NCBI GenBank assembly: GCA_964019055.1
Contig: OZ025220.1
Coordinates: 2,107,978 to 2,171,977, forward strand
DNA length: 64,000 nt
From: Anthopleura xanthogrammica
Taxonomy: Eukaryota > Cnidaria > Anthozoa > Actiniaria > Actiniidae
Direction of reading: 5' to 3'
Made by a program: the position numbers and the translations under genes. Under the pieces are notes generated by a model. That model saw only the letters and a list, made by a program, of their open reading frames with translations. It had not been told where the DNA came from and did no database searches. Every line of letters starts with the position of its first letter. The first letter of the stretch is position 1. Of this stretch, positions 23,141-34,960 are shown one piece after another.

Positions 23141-24604
23141 CTATTATTCACACCGAACGCATTTCATTTCACTAGTATTATCCTCAATTGTTGCAAAGTT
23201 ACTCTGAACCGTGAATCCAATCCCCTCCCCTCCCCTGTGGTGTTGGTTTGTCATGACATGTAAACGAGGCAGACACGTGGAAACGTTCAGCAGTCGACAA
23301 GAACAGTCGTTAGTTGGACATTTGCTGACTAAAAATCCTTCTTAAACTCTCAAATATGGATCTTTATGAGCTCACAAGGCATCTTTAAGGTAAATCAATA
23401 CTTATATTAGTCATTTATTGTTTAATTCATGTATTTAGAGCAATACAATTCGAGTTAAGTTGACTGTAAAGTTCCGTTGTTCGGCGCCATGTTTTGGCGG
23501 ACTTTCATTCTCAAATATTTGGCTTCAAGTTGAACGATTTATTGCTTAAAAAACTTAAATAACCCGAATTTTTAATGCTTAAAAGTTAGTTGATGTAGGT
23601 TTTTTTCAAAGTGTTCCAGTGAATTATTTATATTTTTGCGATTTTCTTTGAAAGCTTCGGAGTAATTAATCGATACTAGTGAGTCTTATACACCGATACT
23701 CATCGATGAAAAATCGAGCTGAGCGCGCGGCTATTATTTTAGCCCTGGACATATATTTTATGGGTTGTTGTTCGCCATTATCTTATTAGTCAGTGCAAAC
23801 ATCTAATTCACAACGAACTGCTCCAGAGGTTTCTACCTATACTCCCTCTTGGTCCAAGTGGCTTTAGGCTTTTAAATTTCTAGGTGTTTCTAACATTGAT
23901 TATATTCTTTTATTCTTTTACAGGATCTGCAGATTATTTGGTGGCAAGTACAGTTTTGGTGTCTTCTTTCTTTAACCATGACATTTGCTTGAAGGAATCT
24001 GGTAAGCACTCTTCCCTTCAAATCCAGTCTCACTTTGGGTGTGGTGGAGCTGGTTAGCAGCACAAGTTAAAAGGAGTGACTTGCTTAAGGTTGAAAAGTG
24101 TCCTGATGGTACCTCATTCATAAGGATCTCATATAGAAAACACATCTTTTGGAAAGATATTTTTGGGTATGTAGCTGTATATAATGACGGTGATAATAAT
24201 GAATAATTATAGAGGTTGAGCATGATATCATAAATTATCAAGACTGAAGGTTTATTATCTGCCAAAGCCGTAGGCTGAGGTGGTTAAAACTGCTGAAGTT
24301 GTGGCGAAAGAAGAGGGATGGTTGTCAGAAGTTTTAAAAATGACCCATTGGAAACTCATTATTTCTACCCCTAAAAGTTACCAACTCTAGAAAAATAGAC
24401 CTCCCATTTGAGACCACATGACTTTTATTAAAATATTGATCACATCACATGGTCTGAAATGGATGCAACAAACAATGAAGGTAAAGAGATATATTCTATG
24501 AGTGCTAAGGCTCCATTCATAATGTACGACAAGGTTTCACCTGCTCCCTCTTTTATACATTTATGTGATGGACCACTAAAAATACTAAAATGTCATTGAT
24601 TTAA
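23141..24604. other. Spacer, no gene supported
   Basis: Possible splice-like signals exist (e.g. aaggtaaat at ~23386), but no exon with family resemblance was found on either strand. Confidence 0.4.
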
Positions 24605-24890
24605 TTTATGAGAATAATAATAATAATGATAGTTTCTTAAAAATGCATATAACTACGGTCTCTATGCTTTTAACAATAATAAATAGATAAAAGATGTGTA
24701 TATAAATAGCAATAATAATAAAAATAAAGATTAACAGATTAGTTATGACTAAGTAAAAAAAAGATGAGTTTTCAATAATGACTTGAAGCGTTCAGTACTC
24801 GCAGTATTTATAACATCATCTGGTAAGCTATTCCAGTAATGGGGTGCAGCAAACGAGAAAGCCCTTTCTCCATAAGTTGATGTTATAAGA
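24605..24890 (-). mobile_element. 5'-truncated LINE 3' end
   Basis: On the minus strand 24749-24884 reads YGERAFSFAAPHYWNSLPDD, then FKSLLKTHLF and stop, the typical C-terminal tail of a non-LTR retrotransposon polyprotein. A 3' UTR and an (AAT)n-rich tail follow. It is the same class as 20279-20476 but a different copy. Confidence 0.8.
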
Positions 24891-24920
24891 TTAAAACTTT
24901 ATGTATTTTAGTTTTTGTAC

Positions 24921-26112
24921 CTAAGAATCCACATTGATTTGTTCATCATTTATTTTGTCATTTGCCCAGTTTGCAAGGTCTTGTGCATCATCCGGCCTAA
25001 ATTCTATAACACTTTCTGGGTCATAGATGCCACTAAATTTGCAGTGAGATTAATATTGGATAAATATGGCTAGTCGCTGCTTTTTTGAGTTACATTTTCC
25101 AAGTTCCGTTTTTAGGTATTTCAGTTTTCTATTGTCATGGAAATCAGGAAGTCCAGGCATTTGTTGTTGTGGATTTACCTGTTATAGATAAGAAGAAAAT
25201 AAGAAAATAAATAATAATTACATGACAATTTTTTTCCATCCACCCATCCATCCATCCCATCCATCCATCATAACAGTAATCCCCCCCTCCTATAATGTTA
25301 ATATGGAACAGTTCCAAAAGTGAGTTCATTGAGTCAGTTTAACTGGTTGGCTGTCAATACGTACCAATAGAATTTGTTGTAACAATTTCAATAAAACTCT
25401 ATTTAAAGAAATATTCGTAGACCTCATACCTGGTGATGAGTAATTTTTTGAAAAACATGTCTACTACGACGGTGAGCTACAGTTGTTGTTGTAGATCTGA
25501 CACTGTGTTCACTCTCATCTTCGAAATCCAGTATTGCCTGATTTGCAATGACAAATGAGCATGTGGCAAGTGCTTGAGCTGTTGTCTGTTATCATAGAAT
25601 GGTTCTGGATGTCATACTTCATGTTTTCAATTGCAATTGGTTTTGATCTTTTCTCAGGCGGCTCAGTTTCTTCAGCGAGGGCATATAATTCATCAATTTT
25701 TTGAAAAACATGTCTCCTACTACGACGGTGAGCTACAGTTGTTGTAGATCTGACACTGTTCGCTCTTATCTTCAAAATCCGGTATCGCCTGATTTGCAAT
25801 GTCATCAATGATTTCGCTCTCAGTTTGTTGACAAATGAGTGTGTGGCAAGTGCTTGAGCTGTAGTCTGTTATCGTAGAATGGTTCTGGATGTCATACTCC
25901 ATGTTTTCAATTGCAATTGGTTTTGATCTTTTCCCAGGCGGCTCAGTTTCTTCAGTGAGGGCATTTAATTCCTCAATTTTTGTTGAAATTCCTTCTATAA
26001 TGTGTTTCAACTCAGAAGGCATGTTTATAATAAGTTCTGCTAACTCTTTAATAAGTTTTATGGGAACCAAAACATGAGTCACCATTTTTCTTGTTTGCAA
26101 TTCCCCAAAACT
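24921..26112 (-). pseudogene. Unrecognised nuclear-type protein, broken, with internal duplication
   Basis: The upstream exon runs ~26112 to 25430 (donor CAG|GTATGA) and the downstream exon 25178 to 24921 (phase 0, ends NVDS stop). The first part carries a helical stretch (LIKELAELIINM), an acidic/basic EETEPPGKRSKPIAIEN motif and a basic SVRSTTTVAHRRSRRH tail. That tail and the EETEPP region occur twice, offset ~250 nt, from a partial tandem duplication with small frame-disrupting deletions. The last exon (DFHDNRKLKYLKTEL, then DPESVIEFRPDDAQDLANWA) has one in-frame TAA at 25050-25052. No family was recognised. It may belong to the same mobile-protein complex as the DUF7869-type fragment downstream. 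Confidence 0.45.
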
Positions 26113-26591
26113 TATATTATCATTCAAATTATTTTTCCGTCATTTTGATTGGCTGAGAGAACTGCAAATAACAGTCTGCTCATGCTCATTACGGTGCAAA
26201 TCCATTTTGCTGCAAATAACAGTCTGCTCATGCACAGTAATACACAACAGCTCTCGACTTTTCCCAAACTTCCCTCGTGTTTATATCAGGCTATGTAAAC
26301 ATGACAAACGTTTTCTATTTGTTAAATCATCTATAGTAAAGTAATACATTTCTTTATATGAGCAATGAAGTCTTCTACAGGAAGTTAAACCTATGCTCCA
26401 TAACCTCTGTATAACTCTTGCTACTCCATCTCCAACATAAGGAATATAACAACTTTGTGCTTCTGTAACAACGGCCATAAATCTGTGAAGCTCCTTCTGC
26501 ATCCATTGACTGAAAGAAGAGTATAAAAACTGAATGACTGAAAATTAGCATTCATATGAAGAAAGACTTTATTTATTTTATTTCTGTTGAA

Positions 26592-27200
26592 TGCTACAAC
26601 GGGCAGACCATCCCTGCTACCTTATGAAAGACAAACTATGACGTTAAGTAGTTGCTGTTCAGTGCTGTTTTATTGAAGATGGCAATGATACCTTCAGTTT
26701 TCTCACTCTTTAATTATTCACTGCTTTTGCTATCGCTGTCGTTCAACTTATCATCTTTTAATCATTTCTATAATGAAAGGATAGTGCAAAAGCAGAATTT
26801 ATTTCATTCTACCTTTGTTATCTTTCCCTCGTTTCTTCTCTCTTCAGCTTTGACACATTTAAAATAAGCATTACTCCGGTATTCTACATGGAGCACCTTT
26901 TCAATATCAATCAACATGATAGCTACAATGGGCAGACCATCCCCTGCTACCTTATGAAAGACAAACTATGACATGTAGAATTTGCGGCTCAGTGCTGTTG
27001 TATTGAAGATGGCAAAGTTACCTTCAGTTATCTCACTCTCTAATGATTCGCTGCTTTTGCCATCGCTGTTGTTTAACTTATCATTTTTTCTTTTTTTCAA
27101 GTGATTTAACAACTTTAACAAACTAGCACTATTTTTTTTTTGGCTTTTTAGAAGTTGTCTCGTTGTCCTCCTCATCAGAGTAGTTTTGGTCGAACCATAA
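26592..27200 (-). pseudogene. Duplicated lysine-rich exon remnants
   Basis: A ~165-nt block (26592-26760 and 26925-27090) is present twice. On the minus strand each copy ends in a similar peptide: LNNSDGKSSESLESEITEG before a GTAACT donor, against KLNDSDSKSSE-stop. Upstream, YSDEEDNETTSKKPKKK (SV40-like basic cluster) joins the first only if one base in a run of ten As is adjusted. It probably encoded a nuclear protein and is now decayed. Confidence 0.35.
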
Positions 27201-27598
27201 TAATAAAGGTCTTTATTAATCAACTTAAAACAAACGTTTAAGCTTACATGTAAATAATGATAATAGAAGTAGGTAAAATGATTAAAATATATGACTAAGA
27301 ATAGGAGTAAAGACATCTATTTACAAAACATTTCTTAAGTCTCTCAGTTCTGGCCATGAGCCTTTATCACTCTTTTTGATTCCATTGGATTTTCTATATG
27401 CTCCCTGCAATATAGATTTGGGTGATTAAGAATGAAATGAGTGCTTGACCAGCTTTAATAACTGTTAGTTCTTATCCGTCTAAGAATGAAATGAACTAGA
27501 AGCTTTACGATTTTATTATCCTAAAAAAATCTACCCAAATCTACCTGAGGTGGACTTACTCGAGTCACAATTCACAGTATACTATAAGAACATGTACT

Positions 27599-28376
27599 TC
27601 AAACACCGGGGTGATGGTAAGTCTTGACTTCTCCATCAGCAGGATCTACACGTTTGCCAATACCGAATTTGAAGTGCGACATTTGACTAAACAAGAAAGT
27701 TTGACCATTTATATCTTTTCTCCGTTCTGTGTATTCATGTCTTAGCCATTCCAAGAAGTGCTTGAATTGCTGCTGCCGCATATGTATCCAAGTAGTTTTG
27801 GGGCTTAAACTGCTATTATTAATAATATTCACATAGGCCGTTGGCTTTTCAATGGTGGACTCTTTTCTGAGGATCGTTTCGGCGTGGCCTGCGTCTCTAT
27901 TGACCTCTCCGAATGAATGTCCCACGATCAGAAACTTGAAGTCAATCCTTTTCCTAAAGCCAGAAGCTACCAGGTTTTCCAAATACATGACCATAGTGTA
28001 GTTTTTGTTTTGAGATCTTGTGTTATCAGCCCAAAATATATTCGACGCCCTATTTTCTTCTTTGGTCTCCTTCAGATGAAAATGTAAGCACGAAAGCAGG
28101 TATCCGGGTGCTTCGGTGTGATGCATTCTGGCCAGACATAAACTGTTCCTTTTCTTGTCTCTCCACTGTGTACTCCAAATGCGTAAGTGGCCAATTTACT
28201 GGAGTAGTATGACTCTTGGCATGTTAATTTAGGACAATTAAGGTTTTTATGAAAGTCAAAGTGGAAACAAGACATGCCATCCCAAAGCTCGCAAGCCATA
28301 CTACAATGTGTTTGCCAGATTTCAACAGCATTTAATATGCGGGCTGTTGACAATAGGGGCGGTCCGACGGTACGTC
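27599..28376 (-). pseudogene. DUF7869-type protein fragment, one frameshift
   Basis: The minus strand reads LATYAFGVHSGETRKGTVYV then WPECITPKHPD. After a one-base shift near 28105 it continues LLSCLHFHL, NIFWADNTRSQNKNYTM, then FKFLIVGHSFGEV. The spacing of YVW, the WADN..QNKN block and the GHSF motif is what I know of the DUF7869 family, widespread in repetitive cnidarian and arthropod genes and of unknown function. It may be an RNase-H-like nuclease fold. The start is a probable splice acceptor near 28376. N-terminal exons of the same family lie at 50818-51149 and 36876-37200, same strand. Confidence 0.65.
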
Positions 28377-29091
28377 AGAACTAAAAGAGCCAAAGTTCTG
28401 GGATTTTGTTATTGACCTACATAAACCTTGAACATGTAGTCAAGTAAAGAATTATTATTACAATTCTTAATTTTTGAAGCATGCAGTATACATGAAATAC
28501 ATTCCCAATTTTTACCAACAGCTATTAGTAAAAATAACGTTTGTTACTAACTGCTGACTACAACTAATATAACTGTTAGGTCCCCTGAGTGCTCCATTGC
28601 TGTACCTGCACCTGAGTGAGTGGACTTAATGAAATCCATCACATGTGGAAGTATTTGAAACACCAATGACTTCCCATAACCAGTAAGCAAAACGACCAAT
28701 ACATCTTTTCCAATACGTCTTAATTAAACTAAATTTAAGCTTATACAAACTTAAATGACATCTATAAAATATTTGTTGACATTAGTTGCTTCCAAATTCC
28801 TGTTGCATCGTCTGGATGCGCACATAAAGAGACATTATTTTGCAACATGGTGCCTATTTGGTAATTAGCACCAGAGGTGTCAAAATTATTGTCTTGTTTG
28901 TTATCTTTTCAAATAAATCTTTTTGTTGTCGTAAAGGGGGCTGCCTAGCTTTCTGCAAAGTTCCTTGTCACGGGTTCTTAAAACCTTATATTCTCCAAGC
29001 AAGAAAACCAAAACGACCGAGTTCTCTGCCTCGTTTTATTACAACATACGTTCTACTAATATATACGAATTCACATGTTGTCCTCAAGGGA
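28377..29091. other. Spacer, no gene seen
   Basis: AT-rich, no recognised exon or repeat. Confidence 0.4.
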
Positions 29092-29333
29092 CTCACACAC
29101 TCTCACACTCACACTCTCACACTCTCACACTCTCACACTCTCACACTCTCACACTCTCACACTCTCACACTCTCACACTCTCACACTCTCACACTCTCAC
29201 ACTCTCACACTCTCACACTCTCACACTCTCACACTCTCACACTCTCACACTCTCAGACTCTCAGACTCTCAGACTCTCAGACTCTCAGACTCTCAGACTC
29301 TCAGACTCTCAGACTCTCAGACTCTCACACTCA
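29092..29333. repeat. Octamer minisatellite with a variant switch
   Basis: (ACACTCTC)n from 29092 to ~29250 changes abruptly to (AGACTCTC)n up to ~29322. All three forward frames are open because the period is 8, so the SHTLTL-repeat proteins are artefacts. Confidence 0.95.
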
Positions 29334-29825
29334 CATAACATAACTTCGTGCCATTCCTCTTTTGTTTTTACTTTTCCATGAACAATTTTCTAATTTTTAC
29401 AAGCCTTGTTCAATTGCTTTGTTTGCATTTCATAAAATACAAAGCAATTATTGTGGATTGTCAGTTGTTGACTATAATCATAGAGAAAAAGTTTTGTTAA
29501 AAATAATTCCAAATCTTAATACAATAGTAGCTACAAACTTAACTAGCGAAGCATTCATCAGATCTTGATATAATGAGGTCCAGGGTATGACCGCTTCAGG
29601 TTCTTAAATTCTAGGTTCTTATACTCGGGGTTATACTGCATGACCAAGACTCATGACATGATAATTGTCTTGTATAAACTGTTTGTTTATGGTATTTGAT
29701 TGGAGGCAATGCGTCAACGACTAGTAGGTGATCAATTAATGGCAGATCAGATCAAAAACCAGGAGTCAGATGATATCAACAAATATTTTTATTTACAAGT
29801 ATATTACAAATGTAATGAAATCATT
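29334..29825. other. Spacer leading into duplicated block
   Basis: No gene seen. From ~29660 the sequence is paralogous to 30450-30900. Confidence 0.4.
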
Positions 29826-30005
29826 TTATCTTTCTCTCCTTCTCTTTGGTGGCGGAGCTGTGGGTGGTCCCATCGCGGTGGAAGCTAAGTATGATAAAAA
29901 CAATGGACACTTGGTTAAAGTCCTTTATAATCTATAGAGATCATAAAAGTTATAATTTAGAATCTTTAAAAAACGTACATGGAGAAATGCGGCGAGTGAT
30001 CCTGA
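29826..30005 (-). pseudogene. Truncated copy (exons 4-5) of the small five-exon gene
   Basis: The terminal exon 29826-29884 is intact (ends PPPKRRRER stop) with its AG acceptor. The preceding exon keeps its donor side (TCCAT|GTACGT) but is broken after ~35 nt, near 30005, where unrelated sequence starts. No exons 1-3 are present. Confidence 0.6.
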
Positions 30006-30478
30006 TAGGGATTGATAATGACAAACTCACATTCGGAGCCAACAATCCAGAAAAGTGATAATCAATGCTGAGAGTGTTTTGATGGCAGGGGGTTATTCTT
30101 TATAGAAAAAGATTGTGCTTTAGCCGTGAGTTTCGTCTTTAGCAATGATAAGCGTGAGAACTAGGCCTGGCTTTTCAAACATTTTAAAAACTCATAGCGC
30201 TTTATATTTGTATCATCTTTGGAGTGAGTTATATCCTGCTATTTAGATTATAACGTGGATCTACCTGAAGGGAAACTAAGTTTTTATGATCGTTGATGAA
30301 TTATATTTTGATGTTGTAAAACAGAAACCTATTTAGAATTTAAGGCTAAAATAGGTACTTATGTAAATGAGGTCTAAATTGACATCTTTAGTATAACAGG
30401 CTCTTAAATTCAAGGTTCTTATATGCTGGGTTTTACTATACTGCATGACAAAGACTCACGACATGATAATTGTTTTGT

Positions 30479-30481
30479 ATA

Positions 30482-30517
<36 letters not shown>

Positions 30518-30733
30518 TTTAATAGAAGGCTCCAGTGAACTGGTTTTTCAGTTCTATTTACAATAATAATATAAATATATATATATATAATACAGATGTA
30601 AAAAAAAGATATATCATGTATGTATATTAATCTAAAATCTAAAATTTAATATTTACAAACGAATTATTTAATAAGATAGTCATTTAGGCGATCCTTGAAT
30701 ACAATAATGTTTTTAGAGTCAGTAATGTATTCT
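30479..30733 (-). mobile_element. LINE 3' fragment inserted in the duplicated block
   Basis: A ~255-bp segment absent from the paralogous sequence at ~29675 (…tgtataaa|ctgtttg…). On the minus strand it reads KNIIVFKDRLNDYLIK and stop, an F..RL..YL LINE C-terminus, then a 3' UTR and (AAT)n tail. The empty paralogue defines the insertion point. Confidence 0.7.
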
Positions 30734-30880
30734 GTAAACTGTTTGTTTATTGTATTTGATTGGAGGCAATGCGTCAACGACTAGTAAGTGGCAGATTAAT
30801 GGCAGATCAAAAACCAGGAATCAGATGATATCAACCAAGATTATTATTTACAAGTATATTACAAATGTAATGAAATCATT

Positions 30881-31636
30881 TTATCTTTCTCTCCTTTTCT
30901 TTGGTGGCGGAGCGGTGGGTGGTCCCATCACGGTGGAAGCTAAGTAGGATAAAAACAATGGACGCTCGGTTAAAGTCCTTTATAATCTATAGAGATCATA
31001 AAAGTTATGATTTAGAATCTTTAAAAAACTTACATGAAGGAATATGTCGAGGGATCTTGATAGGGAATTGATCCCTAATGAATATATTATTCCGTAGTAT
31101 CATGTAATCCCTAAGAAAGAAAGAAAAATCATCAATAAACTATCATCATGCGCCAGTACCAGTACTGATTCCAGGCTGAAAGGTATTTAACCCATGACCT
31201 TGTCTGCCTATCCCATGTAAACCGACAGAATGATGTTCAAATACCTACCATTGCTGGTGAGGGTGAATTCTAGTATTTTGCTGTGGAGTGAAAAACAATT
31301 GAAAGAACTTAGTACTTAAAAACACTGATGAGCTAATAAATCATCGATAAACAGTGTCCGCTTAACCTTACTTGGTCGAGGATTTGTAGATGTCCCTGGA
31401 GGTAACTCGCAAGATCCTGCAGGTAATCCAGCACTTGAGGGTGGTTGATAGTAATCTGTTGTATATTCATACCACAGGCTTATCATTTGTGACATTTCGT
31501 AAACACCTGAAGATGTGTTGTACTCTTTTAGTATTTTTAGGAGCCACCAAAAAGGAAAAGGCATTGACACAGTCATACGCTATTAATCAAAAGATATTAA
31601 GTGCTACTCACTTACTGTTCTATTCAAATCAGTCAT
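30881..31636 (-). CDS. Small five-exon protein, 90 aa, intact (family copy S1)
   Basis: Exons: 31616-31636 (MTDLNRT, phase 0), 31372-31455 (28 codons, 0-0), 31249-31280 (32 nt, 0-2), 31034-31110 (77 nt, 2-1) and 30881-30939 (59 nt, ends TAA). Every junction is GT..AG and all phases join. The core exon reads ITINHPQVLDYLQDLASYLQ and then GHLQILDQ, an amphipathic helix. Exon 3 gives IHPHQQW and exon 4 starts DYMILRNNIFIRDQF. The end is PPPKKRRER, a likely nuclear localisation signal. I recognise no family. Intact frames across four introns, plus a second intact copy at 58052-58762 with mostly conservative differences, argue that it is or was recently a real gene. It sits in a segmentally duplicated, mobile-element-rich block. 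Confidence 0.65.
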
Positions 31637-31649
31637 CTGGGAGGCGTGT

Positions 31650-31892
31650 TCACTACTGAGCTATTCTAATCTCGATTTCTTCTTGGGAGGCGGATTGGTC
31701 GCACAGCTAGAAAAAAATTATCAAACATCAAATATACAAACTAGCTTACTATATATATATATAGGAGCTTAGCAAATTTTTATCTGGTGACACTTACTTC
31801 TGACAGTTTGAATCCTTCCGAAGAAAAGCCTTCTTTGCATTTGAATGCCTTCTGGAAGGGGAGGCAATGGTCGTTGAGTTTCGTTCTCCATG
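31650..31892 (-). CDS. Proline-rich two-exon unit beside S1 (uncertain)
   Basis: The upstream exon starts at ATG near 31892 (MENETQRPLPPLPEGIQMQ, ends at GTAAGT near 31797). The downstream exon starts after CTAG near 31708. Its three frames give short basic ends, one of them CATNPPPKKKSRL. Related units occur at 43733-44003 and 49310-49585 (both MADRQIADNHGG.. with PPLPEGIQM) and, with a different frame, in the 894-bp array. Splicing phase between the two exons is ambiguous. It may be an alternative first exon of the small-protein family. Confidence 0.35.
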
Positions 31893-33419
31893 ATTATCAG
31901 CATCTTGTTGAAAGAAAGCAATTTGCATTCTTTGTATAGCCATAAGTCTGCATTATTATAATTTACACACAAATAAATAATTTTATCTTGCCAGAATATG
32001 TGAATATATTTCACGGTACAAAAAAAATAGTATTGAGGGATGATAATATTAATCTGATCCATTGAATTGGAAAGATTCAACATCGTTGTTAATTTAACTG
32101 GTTGAACTGTCACTGATATTATGAAATATAACGCCATATTCAATAATGCATGAAGTAAACACTAAATGCATGTTGAAATATTTCCTGACTGATTTGAACT
32201 AGATGATACAAGAAAATGTAACTAGCCAATCAGTGCTAAGTTAACAAGCTCAAGTTGTTAGCATAGCCCATTAGAGACAAAAATTGCACACCAAAACCTG
32301 CCTCAGCAGAGTAGGGTACGAATAATTTTTTTTCGTTCAGAAAAATAGAAACTAAATCTCAAAAAACTTTTAAAAATCAATATACAACAATATTTACAAC
32401 ATGATATAACAATTATCGTCAATAAAATAAAAACATTAAAATCATCAATAAATTATTATTATTTATATATGTGCATTCAGTTTAGGATCTGTGAAACTTT
32501 AATAAAACAAAATTGCACACAATCCTTTGTTTTTTAGCATTTTAAATGTATTTAGTACAAGAAAGTAATTTTTGTTTCAGGGATAAACTAAAAGTACTCC
32601 GTTGAACAGACAAAAAGTTTTTATGCTAACCTTCTAAAAGCTAATGGCGTTCTTGTCCATAGTTTTTGGTTCTGTCTACTACACCCTTGGGAATAGCTGA
32701 TGAGAGATTTTGCTCCTGTTGAAAAAAAAGTAAAATATAGAACGCGAGACTGAAGTTGATGCTAGCAATGGATGTAAGTTGTTGCAACATGTCGCAACAA
32801 GATCACGCAAAAAATGGCGTCCCTTCCATTCACATCTGCTATAGTAAGGTTTTTTTTCAGTGGTTATAATTTTGGTGAGCCTGATAAGCTGGAAATTTAT
32901 TTCAAAATATTGCGAGCAATGTTGCAAGTAATGTTCACACCATAAAATTTGTTGCAAGAGACATTACAGCAAGTTAAATGCTACAATAGTTATGTTATTG
33001 AAAATGTTGCTCTGTGTCTCTGTACCTTAAGAAAGCCGGAACAAACTCAGTCGGGAATATTTAAAAAACGTCTACAACTGAATTAATATTTACCCCTTTT
33101 CACTTAGAAAAAAAACGACATGAACTAGTTTCACTGGCATTGCAAAAAGACGAATTCTCCAAAATAATGATTGTTTATTTTAACAAAAATAGAAGGAAGT
33201 TACTTTGAGTAATATTTACAATTTTACAAAGTATCTTGCAAATATTACGAATATTATATTTACATAAAGTTTCATTGAATCGATCGATATGCTTCAATTT
33301 TCAAATTTAGCGATGAGACCGGGCCAAGTAATTTTTCCAAAGAATATAACACAGCTACGAATCACTGTTCCACAAATTTTTATTTACATTCACTCAATGT
33401 AGATTATTTTTTCCTCTTG
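31893..33419. other. Spacer; start of the P segmental duplication
   Basis: No gene seen at 31893-32750. From ~32755 (aacaagatcacgcaaaaaatgg) the sequence is paralogous to 46313 onward. Confidence 0.5.
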
Positions 33420-33948
33420 TATGTCGGAGAAGTTGACGCTGTATTTCTGGTAGAATCTGATTTTGACAAAATACAAAGATTGTATGATCAGAATGCTGTT
33501 TGATCACAAACTGTGAAGTCTTTTAAGAATACTTACAATGGTATCTCAGCATCTAGAGTGGTTAGGAAATCGTTCCTTTAAAAACTGTACGACGAGCAGT
33601 AACACTAAATCCCTAAGAAATAAAGAAAAAATGTATTGAAATGATTAACTGAACATAATTCTGTAGTACTGGGATTGATCAATTAACCAGTAAACCCATA
33701 CGTAAACTTCTTTGGGACATTAGTAGCTGAGAATAGTGTTTTCAGCACTTACCATCTTTGCCAGGGGTGTAGCTGTGGATATATCTGTAAAGAGACAATT
33801 TTAAAACCTTAGAACCTTAATACGCATCAACTAATGAATCCCTATAGTATTTGTTGATCCTTACCTGGTTAATTGTTGTGAAATGCTCCTGGAGGTAGCT
33901 CTCAAACTCCTCCAGATGATTGAGGATGAGCTCTTGGTTTATATGGAT
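33420..33948 (-). pseudogene. Decayed type-II copy of the small five-exon gene (block P)
   Basis: Exon 2 is 33865-33948 (28 codons, IHINQELILNHLEEFESYLQ), exon 3 33753-33784 (IYPQLHPWQRW) and exon 4 33537-33612 (DLVLLLVVQFLKERFPNHSR, then C and TGA). A last exon near 33425-33472 reads STRNTASTSPTYKRKK and stop. The exon lengths 84, 32 and ~77 and their phases match S1, so they are homologous. Exon 4 is one base short and contains a stop. The first exon was not found. Confidence 0.6.
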
Positions 33949-34026
33949 CTGTAGTAAGTAATAAGTGGCTATTAAGTCAGAGGAAGATAGATGACAGTAG
34001 AAATTGTCACAAAGAGTTTTGTTTAA

Positions 34027-34956
34027 GGTGGCTTCCTATAGTATTTTTCAGACCATACCTTTCATTTTCATTTGGCTTATTCATAGTCTCAACTTATACC
34101 TATATACTTGATTTTTGGACCAGCTATAGAGCTAAGATAAATTTTTAAAATGTTAATTTTAGCTTGATTGACGTTACCTTGGCAACGATAAACAAATATT
34201 GTTGAAATTGGTTTTTATCGAATAACTCTAAAACTCGATGAGACCTAGACAAGCGGCAAACGACATCATCAACTTCAAGCTATTGAAAACGATTCCAACT
34301 ATTTTAAAGAAAATCAATCTGTTAGATTTCAAGTTTCAACTACCTACTGGCTAAATACTAAAAGTTAAGTCTTGTTCAAACCAGAGATTTTTTTTTTTTA
34401 CTTTGCGTGAATATTTTGATAAATACACTCCTACCATATCGAGCAAAAATATGCATTCGTTTGAAAGTTATTCTGGCAGCAATTTGAACATGTTAGCCAG
34501 GTAAAATTTATCAATTTTTCCTAGTGTATTAGGAAGGGTTTGTTTTGGAGTATTTTAATAGTAATTCGGTTTTTGTGAGTATCTCTCGGGCCGCCGTAAC
34601 TTTCAATGTGCGAAAATCACGGCTTTAGAATATTTCGGCGAATTACTTGAAATCTAACAGACTGATTTTCTTTAAAATAGTTGGAATCGGTTTGCAATAG
34701 CTTGAAGTTGATGATGTCGTTTGCCGCTTGTCTAGGTCTCATCGAGTTTTAGAGTTATTCGATAAAAACCAATTTCAACAATATTTGTTTATCGTTGCCA
34801 AGGTAACGTCAATCAAGCTAAAATTAACATCATTTTAAAATTTCATCTTAGCTCTATAGCTGGTCCAAAAATCAAGTATATAGGTATAAGTTAAGACTAT
34901 GAATAAGCCAAATGAAAATGAAAGGTATGGTCTGAAAAATACTATAGGAAGCCACC
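34027..34956. mobile_element. TTAA-inserted palindromic DNA transposon, 930 bp
   Basis: Arms 34027-34334 and 34647-34956 (~310 bp) are near-perfect inverted copies beginning GGTGGCTTCCTATAG. TTAA flanks both ends (34023-34026 and 34957-34960). The paralogous block at 47521 has a single TTAA (…gtTTAAgcaaatg…) and no element, so the insertion and 4-bp duplication are directly visible. No transposase is encoded. TTAA targets fit piggyBac or Kolobok. A half copy is at 20849-21268. Confidence 0.9.
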
Positions 34957-34960
34957 TTAA

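Noticed and set aside
28840..29381. Long [14 protein letters not shown] proteins in three overlapping frames
   Set aside because: Period-8 minisatellite; the frames are artefacts.
31316..31576. Minus-strand frame with DYYQPPSSAGLPAG
   Set aside because: Wrong frame of exon 2: the phase joining exons 1, 3, 4 and 5 reads ITINHPQV instead.
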